DNA from: Chlorocebus sabaeus | Taxonomy: Eukaryota > Chordata > Mammalia > Primates > Cercopithecidae | Reading direction: 5' to 3' | Assembly (NCBI RefSeq): GCF_047675955.1 | Contig: NC_132914.1 | Span: 39,457,521-39,521,520 of the forward strand | DNA: 64,000 nt | The notes under the pieces: model-generated | The model's database searches: none | The model's input: the letters and a program-made list of their open reading frames with translations, nothing else | Told to the model about the DNA's origin: nothing | Translations under genes and position numbers: made by a program | Part shown: positions 33,392 through 45,792 of the stretch, in pieces | Layout of the letters: the number at the start of each line of letters is the position of its first letter | Position numbering within the stretch: position 1 is the stretch's first letter

Positions 33392-34044
33392 GATGAATCA
33401 ATATTAAGAGAACAGCAATATTTAAAACATAGCACCCATTATAATCAAGTATCTTTTAAAATATTCTGATTACTAGACAACAATTATATGCACTATTTTA
33501 ATAATATCATAAAATGGTTGCACTTTGTTCTTTGTTTATTGCATTCTGAAATTCCATGTTAGAATTATAGGCATATAAACCAAGGCTATTAAGAATGCCT
33601 GGTAAAAGCGCTTACTGATGCATCATTTAGCCTGTATTTTGTCTTTGGAAGAGAGAAATCCAAATGGCTGCTTCTTTCAAATGTCACCCAGATACATACT
33701 GTTCATTTGAGATCATCTAAATTGTGGGTGCATGTGTGTGCATTTTAACTCAACTTTCCATGGCACCCCACAGAAAGTTTCCATCCACTATGAGACAATT
33801 GAGAACACCATCTGGGACAATTGAGAATACCGTCTGGGACTCAGATGAATTATGATGTTGCCAATATGCATGATATGCATCACTATAGGAGGCTTCCCAT
33901 AAGCCTCTTCTCTGGTCCCAAACAGTGGGCCTCAGACCTCATGGGACTGCAGAGTTATTGCCAGAGATCCTTGAATCACTATGAGCACAGTCATTCACTG
34001 TGTGCAGACTACATACAGCATATTATCACACACAGATGCATGTT
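33392..34044. other. Unique sequence, no gene seen
   Basis: An imperfect tandem pair (GACAATTGAGAACACC and GACAATTGAGAATACC) lies at about 33793-33828. Nothing else is recognised. Confidence 0.45.
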
Positions 34045-34510
34045 TCAGGTATCTATTACTGTGTAACAACCCCCCGCCCCCCACCCATGAGAAGCCAAAA
34101 AAAATGTATTCTTCTCTCCTAATTCTGCGGGTGGATTGGTGGTTCCACTGCTCCACTCGGTACTGGCGGAAGTGCTAGGATGGCAACAGTCATCTGGGAC
34201 TTGGCTGGGCTGGAACATTCAAGATGTCATGCTCAAACAACTGCCTATTCTTGCTCTTGGTGGGAAGCTCAGATGAGGCTGTCAACCACAACATCTATAT
34301 GTGGAATTTCTATGTACATTGGGCTTCTCGAAGTGGCTAGGTTGCAAAAGACAGCACCCAAAAAAGGAGTATTTTTAAAAGTCAGATAGAGGCAGCAAGG
34401 CTTCTTATGCCCTAGCCTTGGAAACCACACAGTGTCATTCTATTGCTCAAAACACTCACAGGACCAGCCTGTGATTCAAGCGGAGGGCAATTAGACCTCA
34501 CTTCTCAATG
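34045..34510 (-). mobile_element. Old LTR-like repeat related to the one at 12656
   Basis: GGTATCTATTACTGTGTAAC, then TGGATTGGTGGTTCCACTGC, GGGACTTGGCTGGGCTGG and AATTAGACCTCACTTCTC recall the same family. A C-run (CCCCCCGCCCCCC) sits at 34068-34082. The family name is uncertain. Confidence 0.45.
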
Positions 34511-34647
34511 AGAGTTCTGCTATTTTCCACATGTCTTTCAATGTGTAATTGATAAAATATAAATGTATTCAAGGGCATATTGGATTTTTAGTAAATGTCA
34601 ATCATTAAATATATTTGCAACCAACTCATAAAAGTGTAAAAGCAGTT

Positions 34648-34865
34648 TAACAAGATGATTAAGCATTCAAGCTATGCAGTTAGATGGGTCTGAATTTAAA
34701 TCCCTATACCTATTGGCTGTGTAACCAGGAGAACATCACTAAGCCTCAATTTCTCCACATACAAATCAGCAATAGAAACAGACTTACCAGCGCAGTTCTA
34801 AAGATTGCATGAGAAAATGCATGGCAGATGCTTAGCACTCAAGATAAATCAGTTCTTGTAGTTGC
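34648..34865 (+). mobile_element. MIR SINE
   Basis: ATTGGCTGTGTAACCAGG, CTAAGCCTCAATTTCTCC and AGCACTCAAGATAAATC match MIR in sense. Confidence 0.8.
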
Positions 34866-35068
34866 TGTGATGCCAGGAGGCTTCTCCTGCCAACCATTCT
34901 TCCTCCTCTACCTGCCTCCCTGACCCCATCCTTCCCCCCACTTCATCTGATGTTTAAATAAACAAATGGGATGGCTACAATGCCCAACACGTGCTGTGGC
35001 TGGAAAGAGTCTACAGCTAGAAACTCACTGGAAGGATCTATTTTAGCACTTGCTTAGGCATAATATTT
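34866..35068. other. Unique sequence upstream of the L1
   Basis: No feature until the L1 target duplication at 35069-35084. Confidence 0.5.
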
Positions 35069-35084
35069 AATAATGACAAACATA

Positions 35085-36110
35085 GGGGCGGAGCAAGATG
35101 GCCAAATAGGAACAGCTCCAGTCTCCAACTCCCAGCGCGAGCGACACAGAAGACCGTGATTTCTGCATTTTCAACTGAGGTACTGGGTTCATCTCACTAG
35201 GGAGTGCAGGACAATTGGTGCTGGTCAGCTGCTGAAGCCCGACCAGCGAGAGCTGAAGCAGGGTGAGGCATTGCCTCACCTAGGAAGTGCAAAGGGGAAG
35301 GGAATCCCTTTCCCTAGCCAGGGGAACTGAGACACACAACACCTGGAAAATTGGGTAACTCCCACCCCAATACTGCACTTTAAGCAAACGGGGACACCAG
35401 GAGATTATATCCCACCCCTGGCCGGGAGGGTCCCACGCCCACGGAGCCTCCCTCATTGCTAGCACAGCAGTCTGCGATCTAACCGCAAGGCAGCAGCGAG
35501 GCTGGGGGAGGGGCGCCCGCCATTGCTGAGGCTTAAGTAGGTAAACAAAGCCGCTGGGAAGCTCGAACTGGGTGGAGCTCACAGCAGCTCAAGGAAACCT
35601 GCCTGTCTCTGTAGACTCCACCTCTGGGGACAGGGCACAGCTAAACAACAACAAAAGCAGCAGAAACCTCTGCAGACGCAAACGACTCTGTCTGACAGCT
35701 TTGAAGAGAGCAGTGGATCTCCCAACACGGAGGTTGAGATCTAAGAAGGGACAGACTGCCTGCTCAAGTGGGTCCCTGACCCCTGAGTAGCCTGACTGGG
35801 AGACATCCCCCACTAGGGGCAGTCTGACACTCCACACCTCAAAGGGTGGAGTACACCCCTGAGAGGAAGATTCCAAAGCAAGAATCAGACAGGTACACTC
35901 CCTGTTCAGCAATATTCTATCTTCTGCAGCCTCTGCTGCTGATACCCAGGCAAACGGGGTCTGGAGTGGACCTCAAGCAATCTCGAACAGACCTACAGCT
36001 GAGGGTCCTGACTGTTAGAAGGAAAATTATCAAACAGGAAGGACACCTACACCAAAACCCCATCAGTACATCACCATCATCAAAGACCAGAGGCAGATAA
36101 AACCACAAAG
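35085..36110 (+). promoter_or_regulatory. L1 5' UTR with internal promoter
   Basis: Starts with GGGGCGGAGCAAGATGGCC, which contains the YY1-type AAGATGGCC motif conserved at L1 transcription starts. GC- and CpG-richer than the flanks. In this family the 5' UTR carries an internal RNA polymerase II promoter and an antisense promoter. An antisense frame of 100 codons (35582 to 35280) lies roughly where primate L1 ORF0 is placed, but I cannot confirm it. Confidence 0.85.
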
Positions 36111-37127
36111 ATGGGGGAAAAGCAGGGCAGAAAAGCTGGAAATTCAAAAAATAAGAGCGCATCTCCCCCGGCAAAGGAGCGCAGCTCATCGCCAGCAACG
36201 GATCAAAGCTGGACAGAGAATGACTTTGACGAGATGAGAGAAGAAGGCTTCAGTCCATCAAACTTCTCAGAGCTAAAGGAGGAATTCCATACCCAGCACA
36301 AAGAAACTAAAAATCTTGAAAAAAAAGTGGAAGAATTGATGGCTAGAGTAATTAATGCAGAGAAGGTCATAAACGAAATGAAAGAGATGAAAACCATGAC
36401 ACGAGAAATACATCACAAATGCACAAGCTTCAGCAACCGACTCGATCAACTGGAAGAAAGAGTATCAGCGATTGAGGATCAAATGAATGAAATGAAGCGA
36501 GAAGAGAAACCAAAAGAAAAAAGAAGAAAAAGAAATGAACAAAGCCTGCAAGAAGTATGGGATTATGTAAAAAGACCAAATCTACGTCTGATTGGGGTGC
36601 CTGAAAGTGAGGGGGAAAATGGAACCAAGTTGGAAAACACTCTTCAGGATATCATCCAGGAGAACTTACCCAACCTAGTAGGGCCGGCCAACATTCAAAT
36701 CCAGGAAATACAGAGAATGCCATAAAGATACTCCTCGAGAAGAGCAACTCCAAGACACATAATTGCCAGATTCACCAAAGTTGAAATGAAGGAAAAGATC
36801 TTAAGGGCAGCCAGAGAGAAAGGTCAGGTTACCCACAAAGGGAAGCCCATCAGACTAACAGCAGATCTCTCGGCAGAAACTCTTCAAGCCAGAAGAGAGT
36901 GGGGACCAATATTCAACATTCTTAAAGAAAAGAATTTTCAACCCAGAATTTCATATCCAGCCAAACTAAGTTTCATAAGTGAAGGAGAAATAAAATCCTT
37001 TACAGATAAGCAAATGCTTAGAGATTTTGTCACCACTAGGCCTGCCTTACAAGAGACCCTGAAGGAAGCACTAAACATGGAAAGGAACAATCGGTACCAG
37101 CCATTGCAAAAACATGCCAAAATGTAA
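36111..37127 (+). pseudogene. L1 ORF1 (RNA-binding protein), one premature stop
   Basis: The reading frame from 36111 to the TAA at 37125-37127 is 339 codons including the stop, the usual length for primate ORF1p (338 residues). The product in active elements is a trimeric RNA chaperone that packages L1 RNA. Visible parts are a charged N-terminus, a leucine/heptad-type coiled coil from about residue 52 to 150, the RNA-recognition-like centre, and a C-terminal domain with the REKG and AETLQARREW stretches. A TAA at 36723-36725 (codon 205) replaces the expected Gln, most simply by a C-to-T change. The frame is otherwise open on both sides, so this is a single nonsense lesion and not a frameshift. 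Confidence 0.93.
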
Positions 37128-37190
37128 AGACGATCGATGCTAGGAAGAAACTGCATCAACTAACGAGCAAAATAACCAGTTAATATCATA

Positions 37191-40100
37191 ATGACAGGAT
37201 CAAGTTCACACATAACAATATTAACCTTAAATGTAAATGGACTAAATGCTCCAATTAAAAGACACAGACTGGCAAACTGGATAAAGAGTCAAGACCCATC
37301 AATCTGCTGTATTCAGGAGACCCATCTCACACGCAGAGACATACATAGGCTCAAAATAAAGGGATGGAGGAAGATTTACCAAGCAAATAGAGAACAAAAA
37401 AAAGCAGGGGTTACAATACTAGTCTCTGATAAAACAGACTTTAAACCATCAAAGATCAAAAGAGACAAAGAAGGCCATTACATAATGGTAAAGGGATCAG
37501 TTCAACAGGAAGAGCTAACTATCCTAAATATATATGCACCCAATACAGGAGCACCCAGATTCATAAAGCAAGTCCTTAGAGACTTACAAAGAGACTTAGA
37601 CTCCCACACAATAATAATGGGAGACTTCAACACTCCACTGTCAACTTTAGACAGATCAACGAGACAGAAAGTTAACAAGGATATCCAGGAATTGAACTCA
37701 TCTCTGCAGCAAGCAGACCTAATAGACATCTATAGCACTCTCCACCCCAAATCAACAGAATATACATTCTTCTTAGCACCACATCACACTTACTCCAAAA
37801 TTGACCACATAATTGGAAGTAAAGCACTCCTCAGCAAATGGAAAAGAACAGAAATTATAACAAACTGTCTCTCAGACCACAGTGCAATCAAACTAGAACT
37901 CAGGACTAAGAAACTCAATCAAAACCGCTCAACTACATGGAAACTGAACAACCTGCTCCTGAATGACTACTGGGTACATAACAAAATGAAGGCAGAAATA
38001 AAGATGTTCTTTGAAACCAATGAGAACAAAGATACAACATACCAGAATCTCTGGGACACATTTAAAGCAGTGTGTAGAGGGAAATTTATAGCACTAAATG
38101 CCCACAAGAGAAAGCAGGAAAGATCTAAAATTGACACTCTAACATCACAATTAAAAGAACTACAGAAGCAAGAGCAAACACATTCGAAAGCTAGCAGAAG
38201 GCAAGAAATAACTAAGATCAGAGCAGAACTGAAGGAGATAGAGACACAAAAAACCCTCCAAAAAATCAATGAATCCAGGAGTTGGTTTTTTGAAAAGATC
38301 AACAAAATTGACAGACCACTAGCAAGACTAATAAAGAAGAAAAGAGAGAAGAATCAAATAGACACAATAAAAAATGATAAAGGGGACATCACCACCGACC
38401 CCACAGAAATACAAACTACCATCAGAGAATACTATAAACACCTCTACGCAAATAAACTAGAAAATCTAGAAGAAATGGATAATTTCCTGGACACTTACAC
38501 TCTTCCAAGACTAAACCAGGAAGAAGTTGAATCCCTGAATAGACCAATAGCCGGCTCTGATATTGAGGCAATAATTAATAGCCTACCAATGAAAAAAAGT
38601 CCAGGACCAGATGGATTCACAGCTGAATTCTACCAGAGGTACAAGGAGGAGCTGGTACCATTCCTTCTGAAACTATTCCAATCAATAGAAAAAGAGGGAA
38701 TCCTCCCTAACTCATTTTATGAGGCCAACATCATCCTGATACCAAAGCCTGGCAGAGACACAACAAAAAAAGAGAATTTTAGACCAATATCCCTGATGAA
38801 CATCGATGCAAAAATCCTCAATAAAATACTGGCAAACCGGATTCAGCAGCACATCAAAAAGCTTATCCACCATGATCAAGTGGGCTTCATCCCTGGGATG
38901 CAAGGCTGGTTCAACATTCGCAAATCAATAAACATAATCCAGCATATAAACAGAACCAAAGACAAGAACCACATGATTATCTCAATAGATGCAGAAAAGG
39001 CTTTTGACAAAATTCAACAGCCCTTCATGCTAAAAACGCTCAATAAATTTGGTATTGATGGAACGTACCTCAAAATAATAAGAGCTATTTATGACAAACC
39101 CACAGCCAATATCATACTGAATGGGCAAAAACTGGACAAATTCCCTTTGAAAACTGGCACAAGACAGGGATGCCCTCTCTCACCACTCCTATTCAACATA
39201 GTGGTGGAAGTTCTGGCTAGGGCAATCAGGCAAGAGAAAGAAATAAAGGGGATTCAGTTAGGAAAAGAAGAAGTCAAATTGTCCCTGTTTGCAGATGACA
39301 TGATTGTATATTTAGAAAACCCCATTGTCTCAGCCCAAAATGTCCTTAAGCTGATAAGCAACTTCAGCAAAGTCTCAGGATACAAAATTAATGTGCAAAA
39401 ATCACAAGCATTCTTCTACACCAGTAACAGACAGAGAGCCAAATCATGAATGAACTTCCATTCACAATTGCTTCAAAGAGAATAAAATACCTAGGAATCC
39501 AACTTACAAGGGATGTAAAGGACCTCTTCAAGGAGAATTACAAACCACTGCTCAGTGAAATAAAAGAGGACACAAACAAATGGAAGAACATTGCATGCTC
39601 ATGGATAGGAAGAATCAATATCGTGAAAATGGCCATACTGCCCAAGGTTATTTATAGATTCAATGCCATCCCCATCAAGCTACCAATGAGTTTCTTCACA
39701 GAATTGGAAAAAACTGCTTTAAAGTTCGTATGGAACCAAAAAAGAGCCTGCATCTCCAAGACAATCCTAAGTCAAAAGAACAAAGCTGGAGGCATCATGC
39801 TACCTGACTTCAAACTCTACTACAAGGCTACAGTAACCAAAACAGCATGGTACTGGTACTAAAACAGAGATATAGACCAATGGAACAGAACAGAGTCCTC
39901 AGAAACAATACCACACATCTACAGCCATCTGATCTTTGACAAACCTGAGAGAAACAAGAAATGGGGAAAGGATTCCCTATTTAATAAATGGTGCTGGGAA
40001 AATTGGCTAGCCATAAGTAGAAAACTGAAACTGGATCCTTTCCTTACTCCTTATACAAAAATTAATGCAAGATGGATTAGAGACTTAAATGTTAGACCTA

Positions 40101-41014
40101 ATACCATAAAAACCCTAGAAGAAAACCTAGGTAGTACCATTCAGGACATAGGCATGGGCAAAGACTTCATGTCTAAAACACCAAAAGCAATGGCAACAAA
40201 AGCCAAAATTGACAAATGGGATCTAATTAAACTAAAGAGCTTCTGTACAGCAAAAGAAACTACCATCAGAGTGAACAGGCAACCTACAGAATGGGAGAAA
40301 TTTTTTGCAATCTACTCATCTGACAAAGGGCTAATATCCAGAACCTACGAAGAACTCAAACAAATTTACAAGAAAAAAACAAACAACCCCATCAAAAAGT
40401 GGGCAAAGGATATGAACAGACATTTCTCAAAAGAAGACATTCATACAGCCAACAGACACATGAAAAAATGCTCTTCATCACTGGCCATCAGAGAAATGCA
40501 AATCAAAACCACAATGAGATACCATCTCACACCAGTTAGAATGGCAATCATTAAAAAATCAGGAAACAACAGGTGCTGGAGAGGATGTGGAGAAATAGGA
40601 ACACTTTTACACTGTTGGTGGGATTGTAAACTAGTTCAACCATTATGGAAAACAGTATGGCGATTCCTCAAGGATCTAGAACTAGATGTACCATATGACC
40701 CAGCCATCCCATTACTGGGTATATACCCAAAGGATTATAAATCATGCTGCTATAAAGACACATGCACACGTATGTTTATTGCGGCACTCTTCACAATAGC
40801 AAAGACTTGGAATCAACCCAAATGTCCATCAGTGACAGACTGGATTAAGAAAATGTGGCACATATACACCATGGAATACTATGCAGCCATAAAAAAGGAT
40901 GAGTTTGTGTCCTTTGTAGGGACATGGATGCAGCTGGAAACCATCATTCTTAGCAAACTATCACAAGAACAGAAAACCAAACACCGCATGTTCTCACTCA
41001 TAGGTGGGAATTGA
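37191..41014 (+). pseudogene. L1 ORF2 (endonuclease and reverse transcriptase), frameshift and stop
   Basis: Intact from residue 1 to about 745, then disrupted. The N-terminal endonuclease domain shows Asn14, Glu43 in QETH and the SDH catalytic triplet near residue 230. The reverse transcriptase domain shows FADD at residues 700-703 (39288-39299). Near 39430 a 4-nt deletion relative to the family shifts the frame, giving a stop at 39447-39449. The downstream frame resumes from 39446 and is closed again by TAA at 39860-39862 in place of Gln. It then continues to 41014, including the cysteine-rich C-terminal region (CGEIGTLLHCWWDC). Restored length would be about 1,275 residues, normal for the family. 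In active copies it nicks target DNA and primes reverse transcription. Confidence 0.95.
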
Positions 41015-41351
41015 ACAATGAGATCACTTGGACTCGGGAAGGGGAACATCACACACCGGGGCCTATCATGGGGAGGGGGGACGGGGGAGGGATTGCATTG
41101 GGAGTTATACCTGATGTAAATGACGAGTTGATGGGTGCTGACGAGTTGATGGGTGCAGCACAGCAACATGGCACAAGTAAACATATGTAACAAACCTGCA
41201 TGTTATGCACATGTACCCTAGAACCTAAAGTATAATAATAATAAAAAATAAATAAATAAATAAATAAAATAATGACAAACATAATTTAAGGGGCAAAGTG
41301 TTGATAGAAGAATAGGGAAAAACTAAAAAAGTAGCCCTATTATAATCAAGT

Positions 41352-41652
41352 TTGTTTGTTTGTTTGTTCATTTGTTTGAGACAGAGTCTCGCTTTGTCAC
41401 CCAGGCTTAAGTGCGGTGGCGCCATCTCGGCTCACTGCAACCTCCACCTCCCGGATTCAAGCAACTCTCCTGCCTCAGCCTCCCAAGTAGCTGGGACTAC
41501 AGCTAATTTTTTGGGCTAATTGTTTGTATTTTAGAAGAGACGGGGTTTCACCGTGTTGCCCAGGCTGTTCACAAACTCCTGAGCCCAGGCAATCCGCCCG
41601 CCTCTACCTCCCAAAGTGTTGGGATTACAGACATGAGCCACCGCGCCCAGCC
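41352..41652 (-). mobile_element. AluS, full length
   Basis: TTTG-rich tail, GAGACAGAGTCTCGCTTTG, to CACCGCGCCCAGCC. An exact 10-bp duplication ATAATCAAGT flanks it (41342-41351; 41653-41662). The middle has a small duplication around GCTAATTTTTTGGGCTAATTG. Confidence 0.95.
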
Positions 41653-41662
41653 ATAATCAAGT

Positions 41663-42394
41663 ATTTTTTAAGAACTTTTCTTAAACTCCATTGCCTGACA
41701 AAGAAGTCAGGAGCTAATGCCTCCTTAGTTTAATAATCACAGGTGATGACTTAGTTCTGGCCTACTTGCCGTGTTTCTTAGGACAAAACTGAGCAGCAGA
41801 ATCCAAGGACTGCAGTGCATAAAAAGTTAAAAGTAGTATCTGAGTGCACAGCGGTTAGATTAGGTCTCAAGCCAAGGAAAGCAGGGCAACACAGAGCAGA
41901 TAACCAGGAACCAAAAGAATCAGCCTGTGTGCTTAGGGTAACAAGCAAGAGCAGACGAATTAAATGGGGTAGTGGGGACAGGTAGGAAATCCAACTGAAT
42001 GGAAGCCGAAATTCCAATCTCAGAAGCATCAGAAGGTCACAGACAGAATTCTGCAGGTTCCCTGGGGCTGTTCCCCTTACTGTCTGTTCCAAGCAACTCT
42101 TTCTCACCTGGAGAGGAAAATGCCCCTGTGTAGCTTCTGATCCAAGTTCAGTCCAATCTAGCCAAGTTTAGCCCAGTGCAGTTTGTGGTAACCTGAGAGC
42201 TTAATGCAGATTTTAAAGTGAGAATTTTGCTCAATTCAAATATTTTCTCAGAAGGAAGTTCTTTGGCGCTAGGCTATTCAAGTGACTATTTCATCAAGAG
42301 TGAACTGGCCCTGCATACACAATGTATGAGGTTTCTCCCCGATATCTGGAAGCCAACAAGAGTTATCCACATGAGAGGAGCTGTGGAATCTCCA
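41663..42394. other. Unique sequence, no gene seen
   Basis: No repeat is recognised. The 109-codon minus-strand frame (41778-42107) has no known family or splice support. Confidence 0.5.
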
Positions 42395-42693
42395 TTTTTT
42401 TTTTTTTTTTTGAGATGGAGTCTCACTCTGTCACCCAGGCTGGAGTGCAGTGGCGCGATCTTGGCTCACTGCAACCGCCACCTCCCGGGTTCAAGCAATT
42501 CTCCTGTCTCAGCCTCCTGAGTAGCTGGGACTACAGGCACATGCCACCACGCCTGGCTAATTTTTGTATTTTTAGTAGAGACGAGGTTTCACCATATTGG
42601 TCAGGCTGGTCTCAAACTCCTGACATCAGGTGATCCACCCACCTCGGCCTCCCAAAATGCTGGGATTACAGACATGAGCCACCATGCCCAGCC
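42395..42693 (-). mobile_element. AluS, full length
   Basis: T(18), GAGATGGAGTCTCACTCTG, to CACCATGCCCAGCC. Imperfect duplication AATCTCCATTT and AATCTACTTT. Confidence 0.95.
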
Positions 42694-44591
42694 TGAAATC
42701 TACTTTATAAAGTGTTTTGGAACCCCTGAAGGTGAAAATATTTATAAAAGTTAAATGAACAGGCCTCCCTCTGGGGGACACACCTCTGGCATGTCACGGT
42801 AAAGGTAAAATAGAGGCAAATTAAAGTTCTAACAAAGTTCTCCTGGTGTCCCCAACATAAAGCTTTTTTTAAAGGCTGCTGGAAGGATCTGCCTACTTCT
42901 GCATTCCACACTGCAGTAGGTCTTGTTATATACTAAGACCTCAATGCACAAAGCATTTTCAGTAATGGTATTTCTCCCAGTCCTTTGTCTATACATACAA
43001 ATTTGCTGAGTTGCCTGTACTTATCATTCTCATGTTTGATGCTATATATTAATAATGTTGAACAACAGATTTATAGACAAGGCATTAGACACTGAAATTA
43101 GACTCACACTAAGACTTTCATATCTTACTGCAGTATTTGTTACTTTTGAGAGCAACTTTTATATGCTCTTTCTTAATTTATAAGCTAGAAGAGAGAGCCA
43201 TCATTTCACATTCCTGTTGGTACATTTTATATTCTGTTAGTAACACCAAATAAGAAACAGCTTGCTAGGACTCCAGGTCCCTTGGAGAATTCCTCCAAAG
43301 CATTGATAGTCAGGGAAGCCCTCCAGTCACTACTCTGATATTATTGCTTATATACTGAATTTTTGCTTAAGCTCAAGAAATTGTAGTTGAATGATTGAAT
43401 GGCTCAACGGAATCTCATTGCTTTTTGCCCCCTCTCTCTGAGGAGATACTCTTCCAAAAAGCCTCATTGACTAGACTACATTTCCATTCAAAAGAAGGGT
43501 TTCCCTTTTCTAATCCATGATACAAGCCTGCTAGTAATCCTTTGATGATATTCAAATGGCTATCCCACACCTTCAGGTAGACATTTACTGCTTAAAGCCA
43601 TTGTATCACAGGAAACTTGGTTTATATCTGTTGGTTTCTATTTAAATTCCACTGACTCCACCCTGCCTACTACTTACATTTAAATATGCATTTAATTGGA
43701 TGGGAGTGTAGCCAAACAAAGGTGGCAGATCTGTACCCATCAGGCCATGTGGAATTGACTGTCACTCATTAAAGTTATCCTTAAGATAAAGATTTAAATC
43801 TATTTCATTTCCTTGCTCAGTATCACTAAAGTAAATAGGACTAAGACACAGGTATTAAAGGAGATTTCCCAGCCAAGAACATTGACAGCTGAAATATAAT
43901 CAGTTTATAAGATTTATAATGCTATTGACTTTTCTTTTGCACCATAAATTTCACTGCTGACTCTCTGCCTGGGTTTTATTATAATATCATATCATATTAG
44001 GGAGATGAGCTTTGCTGTTGATGAATGAAAATCACTCATATGAAAAAAAAAAAATCCCATTATCAGCTCATCACCTAATCATATTAGCATCTTTGTACCC
44101 TATTATCAACTTTTTTTATATAAAATAACATTTACTAATGACAGGGATTTCACTAATGCTATATGAGTGTTGCTAATATCATTTGAGGGTTCTTATCATG
44201 CATGTCCTACTTGAAGGCAGACTATATTTGTTTTCTACACAGACTTTGAAAATTGCAAATAGTGTTTAACAATTCAGGCAAAAAATTGTGTTTTGTGGAA
44301 AAACTATCCTCTTGATTAGCATTGAAGGTCCTGCAAAATTTTGTCCCAACCTTTGGTTGATAGTGTGACTCACAAATTTGAAGATAGTTGTAACAGATAG
44401 AAAAAAACACCGCAAACCTGTTGAATGCAAAGTAGAATATATTTAACTTATTTAGTTATCACTCATACTAGTCTCAAAGTCAAAGCACAGTAAAGTTCAA
44501 CCAAATTAATTATTATGTGAAACCTTGTATGTTTTATACCAAGTGTTTGTCAATGTCATTGAGTAAGAGGGTTTTTTACCCTACATTTTAG
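42694..44591. other. Unique AT-rich sequence, no gene seen
   Basis: About 1.9 kb, the longest repeat-free stretch of the window. No exon is supported by splice sites. Its freedom from insertions could reflect constraint or chance. Confidence 0.5.
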
Positions 44592-44763
44592 CAAATGCCC
44601 AGCTTTCTCAAAGTGAATTGAAACTTGGTTTAAAAAAGAAACAGTATCTTTATGAAATTCATGTTTTAGAATGTGATCGAGTCATTGGAGTTGGTGGCTA
44701 TATCTGCAAGATGCTGAACCAGCCAATCACCACAGCAATTCAGTTTGACAAGCAGTCAATGCA
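44592..44763 (+). other. Weak candidate exon or coding relic, 172 nt
   Basis: The sequence after TACCCTACATTTTAG (44577-44591) is open for 56 codons in one frame, beginning with a 2-nt partial codon and reaching GCA before a possible GTGAGA donor at 44764. The translation includes a stretch Cys-Asp-Arg-Val-Ile-Gly-Val-Gly-Gly-Tyr, which is protein-like. If no splice occurs, the frame ends at TGA 44765-44767. The acceptor tract is only moderate. I do not recognise a family. Confidence 0.2.
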
Positions 44764-44764
44764 G

Positions 44765-45200
44765 TGAGAAAATCAATTTCATCATCAGCTCATTGAACTG
44801 AACTGATGCCTGTGGACACATGCAAATCAAAAGCCCTATGTGGCCTTCCCCTCACTGCTAAGGCAGCTGCTTCTCTCTTACCATGGTGGGAAAAGATTCC
44901 GACCCAGCTAGAACTCCCACAAAAGGGAAGTTTGGCTCTTTTGTGTATTTTTAAGCTCCCCTGGCATCTGACACCAAGCTAAGGGACACTTGCTAGACAG
45001 CACCAGATACCTCTCCCAATCAACTCCAGCCCAGGGCTCAATAGCAGAATCCAGACTCCTTGGTGCCGTTCCCTGCCTACCCTGCTCATTTCCTGTAGAA
45101 TTCAGGGGTCACTTTCGTCCCTGCTGTGAGAGTATAATCTCTCTGTTTCACAAAATGACAGACACAACAACTCCCCTCCAAAATGTTTTCCAAGGAGTCC
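44765..45200. other. Unique sequence, no gene seen
   Basis: No recognised feature before the AluJ poly-T. Confidence 0.5.
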
Positions 45201-45421
45201 TTTTTTTTTTTTTTTTTTTTTTTTTGAGACAGAGCGTCACTTCACTCTGTCACCCAAGCTGGACTACAGTGGCACAATCACAGCTCACTGCAGCCTTGAA
45301 TACCTGTACTCAAGCAATCCTCTCTCATCTCAGTCTCGCATGTAGCTGGGATTACAGGCATGCACCACCTAATTTTTAAAAATTTTTTTGTAGAGATAGG
45401 GTCTCACTATGTTGCCCAGGC
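45201..45421 (-). mobile_element. AluJ, 5' truncated
   Basis: T(24), GAGACAGAGCGTCACTTC, through CTAATTTTTAAAAATTTTTTTG to TATGTTGCCCAGGCT, where the left arm stops early. Confidence 0.9.
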
Positions 45422-45713
45422 TACAAAGAGCTTATTTAAAAGGTTCTAATTACAGAGTTTCATACCTCGAAGATCAGCCAGGAGATTCCAGAATTCCTAA
45501 AGTGGTTAGATAATATAACCTACCTGCTCTGTGGACCTTCCTTATATGTCTCTCACTGACATCTGAGTCCTTGAAATGAAGAGATCATGTCATTATAAGC
45601 CATAAAATGACTGGCAGAGAATTCAAAGAGCTGAGGAATCAAAAAAGAAAAAACACAACTGGCAGATCACAGGGTTTATTAAATATTGAATGGCTAGATT
45701 AATTTATTAAAAG

Positions 45714-45746
45714 TAATGGATCTCAAACTTTAGTTGGCAGTTTTTT

Positions 45747-45792
<46 letters not shown>

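Larger units (their letters stand above)
35085..41267 (+). mobile_element. Full-length LINE-1 (Old World monkey L1PA lineage), near-intact
   Basis: A complete element of about 6.18 kb begins GGGGCGGAGCAAGATGGCC and ends in an AATAAATA tail, flanked by the exact 16-bp duplication AATAATGACAAACATA (35069-35084; 41268-41283). Parts: 5' UTR 35085-36110, ORF1 36111-37127, spacer 37128-37190, ORF2 37191-41014, 3' UTR 41015 onward. The 3' UTR has a G-rich block (GGGGAGGGGGGACGGGGG) and a tandem GACGAGTTGATGGGTGC duplication. Three lesions disable it: one stop in ORF1, and a 4-nt deletion plus one stop in ORF2. The intact duplication and few lesions indicate a fairly young insertion. Confidence 0.98.

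Noticed and set aside
36111..41014. Long open frames as host genes
   Set aside because: They are L1 ORF1 and ORF2, within an element bounded by target duplications.
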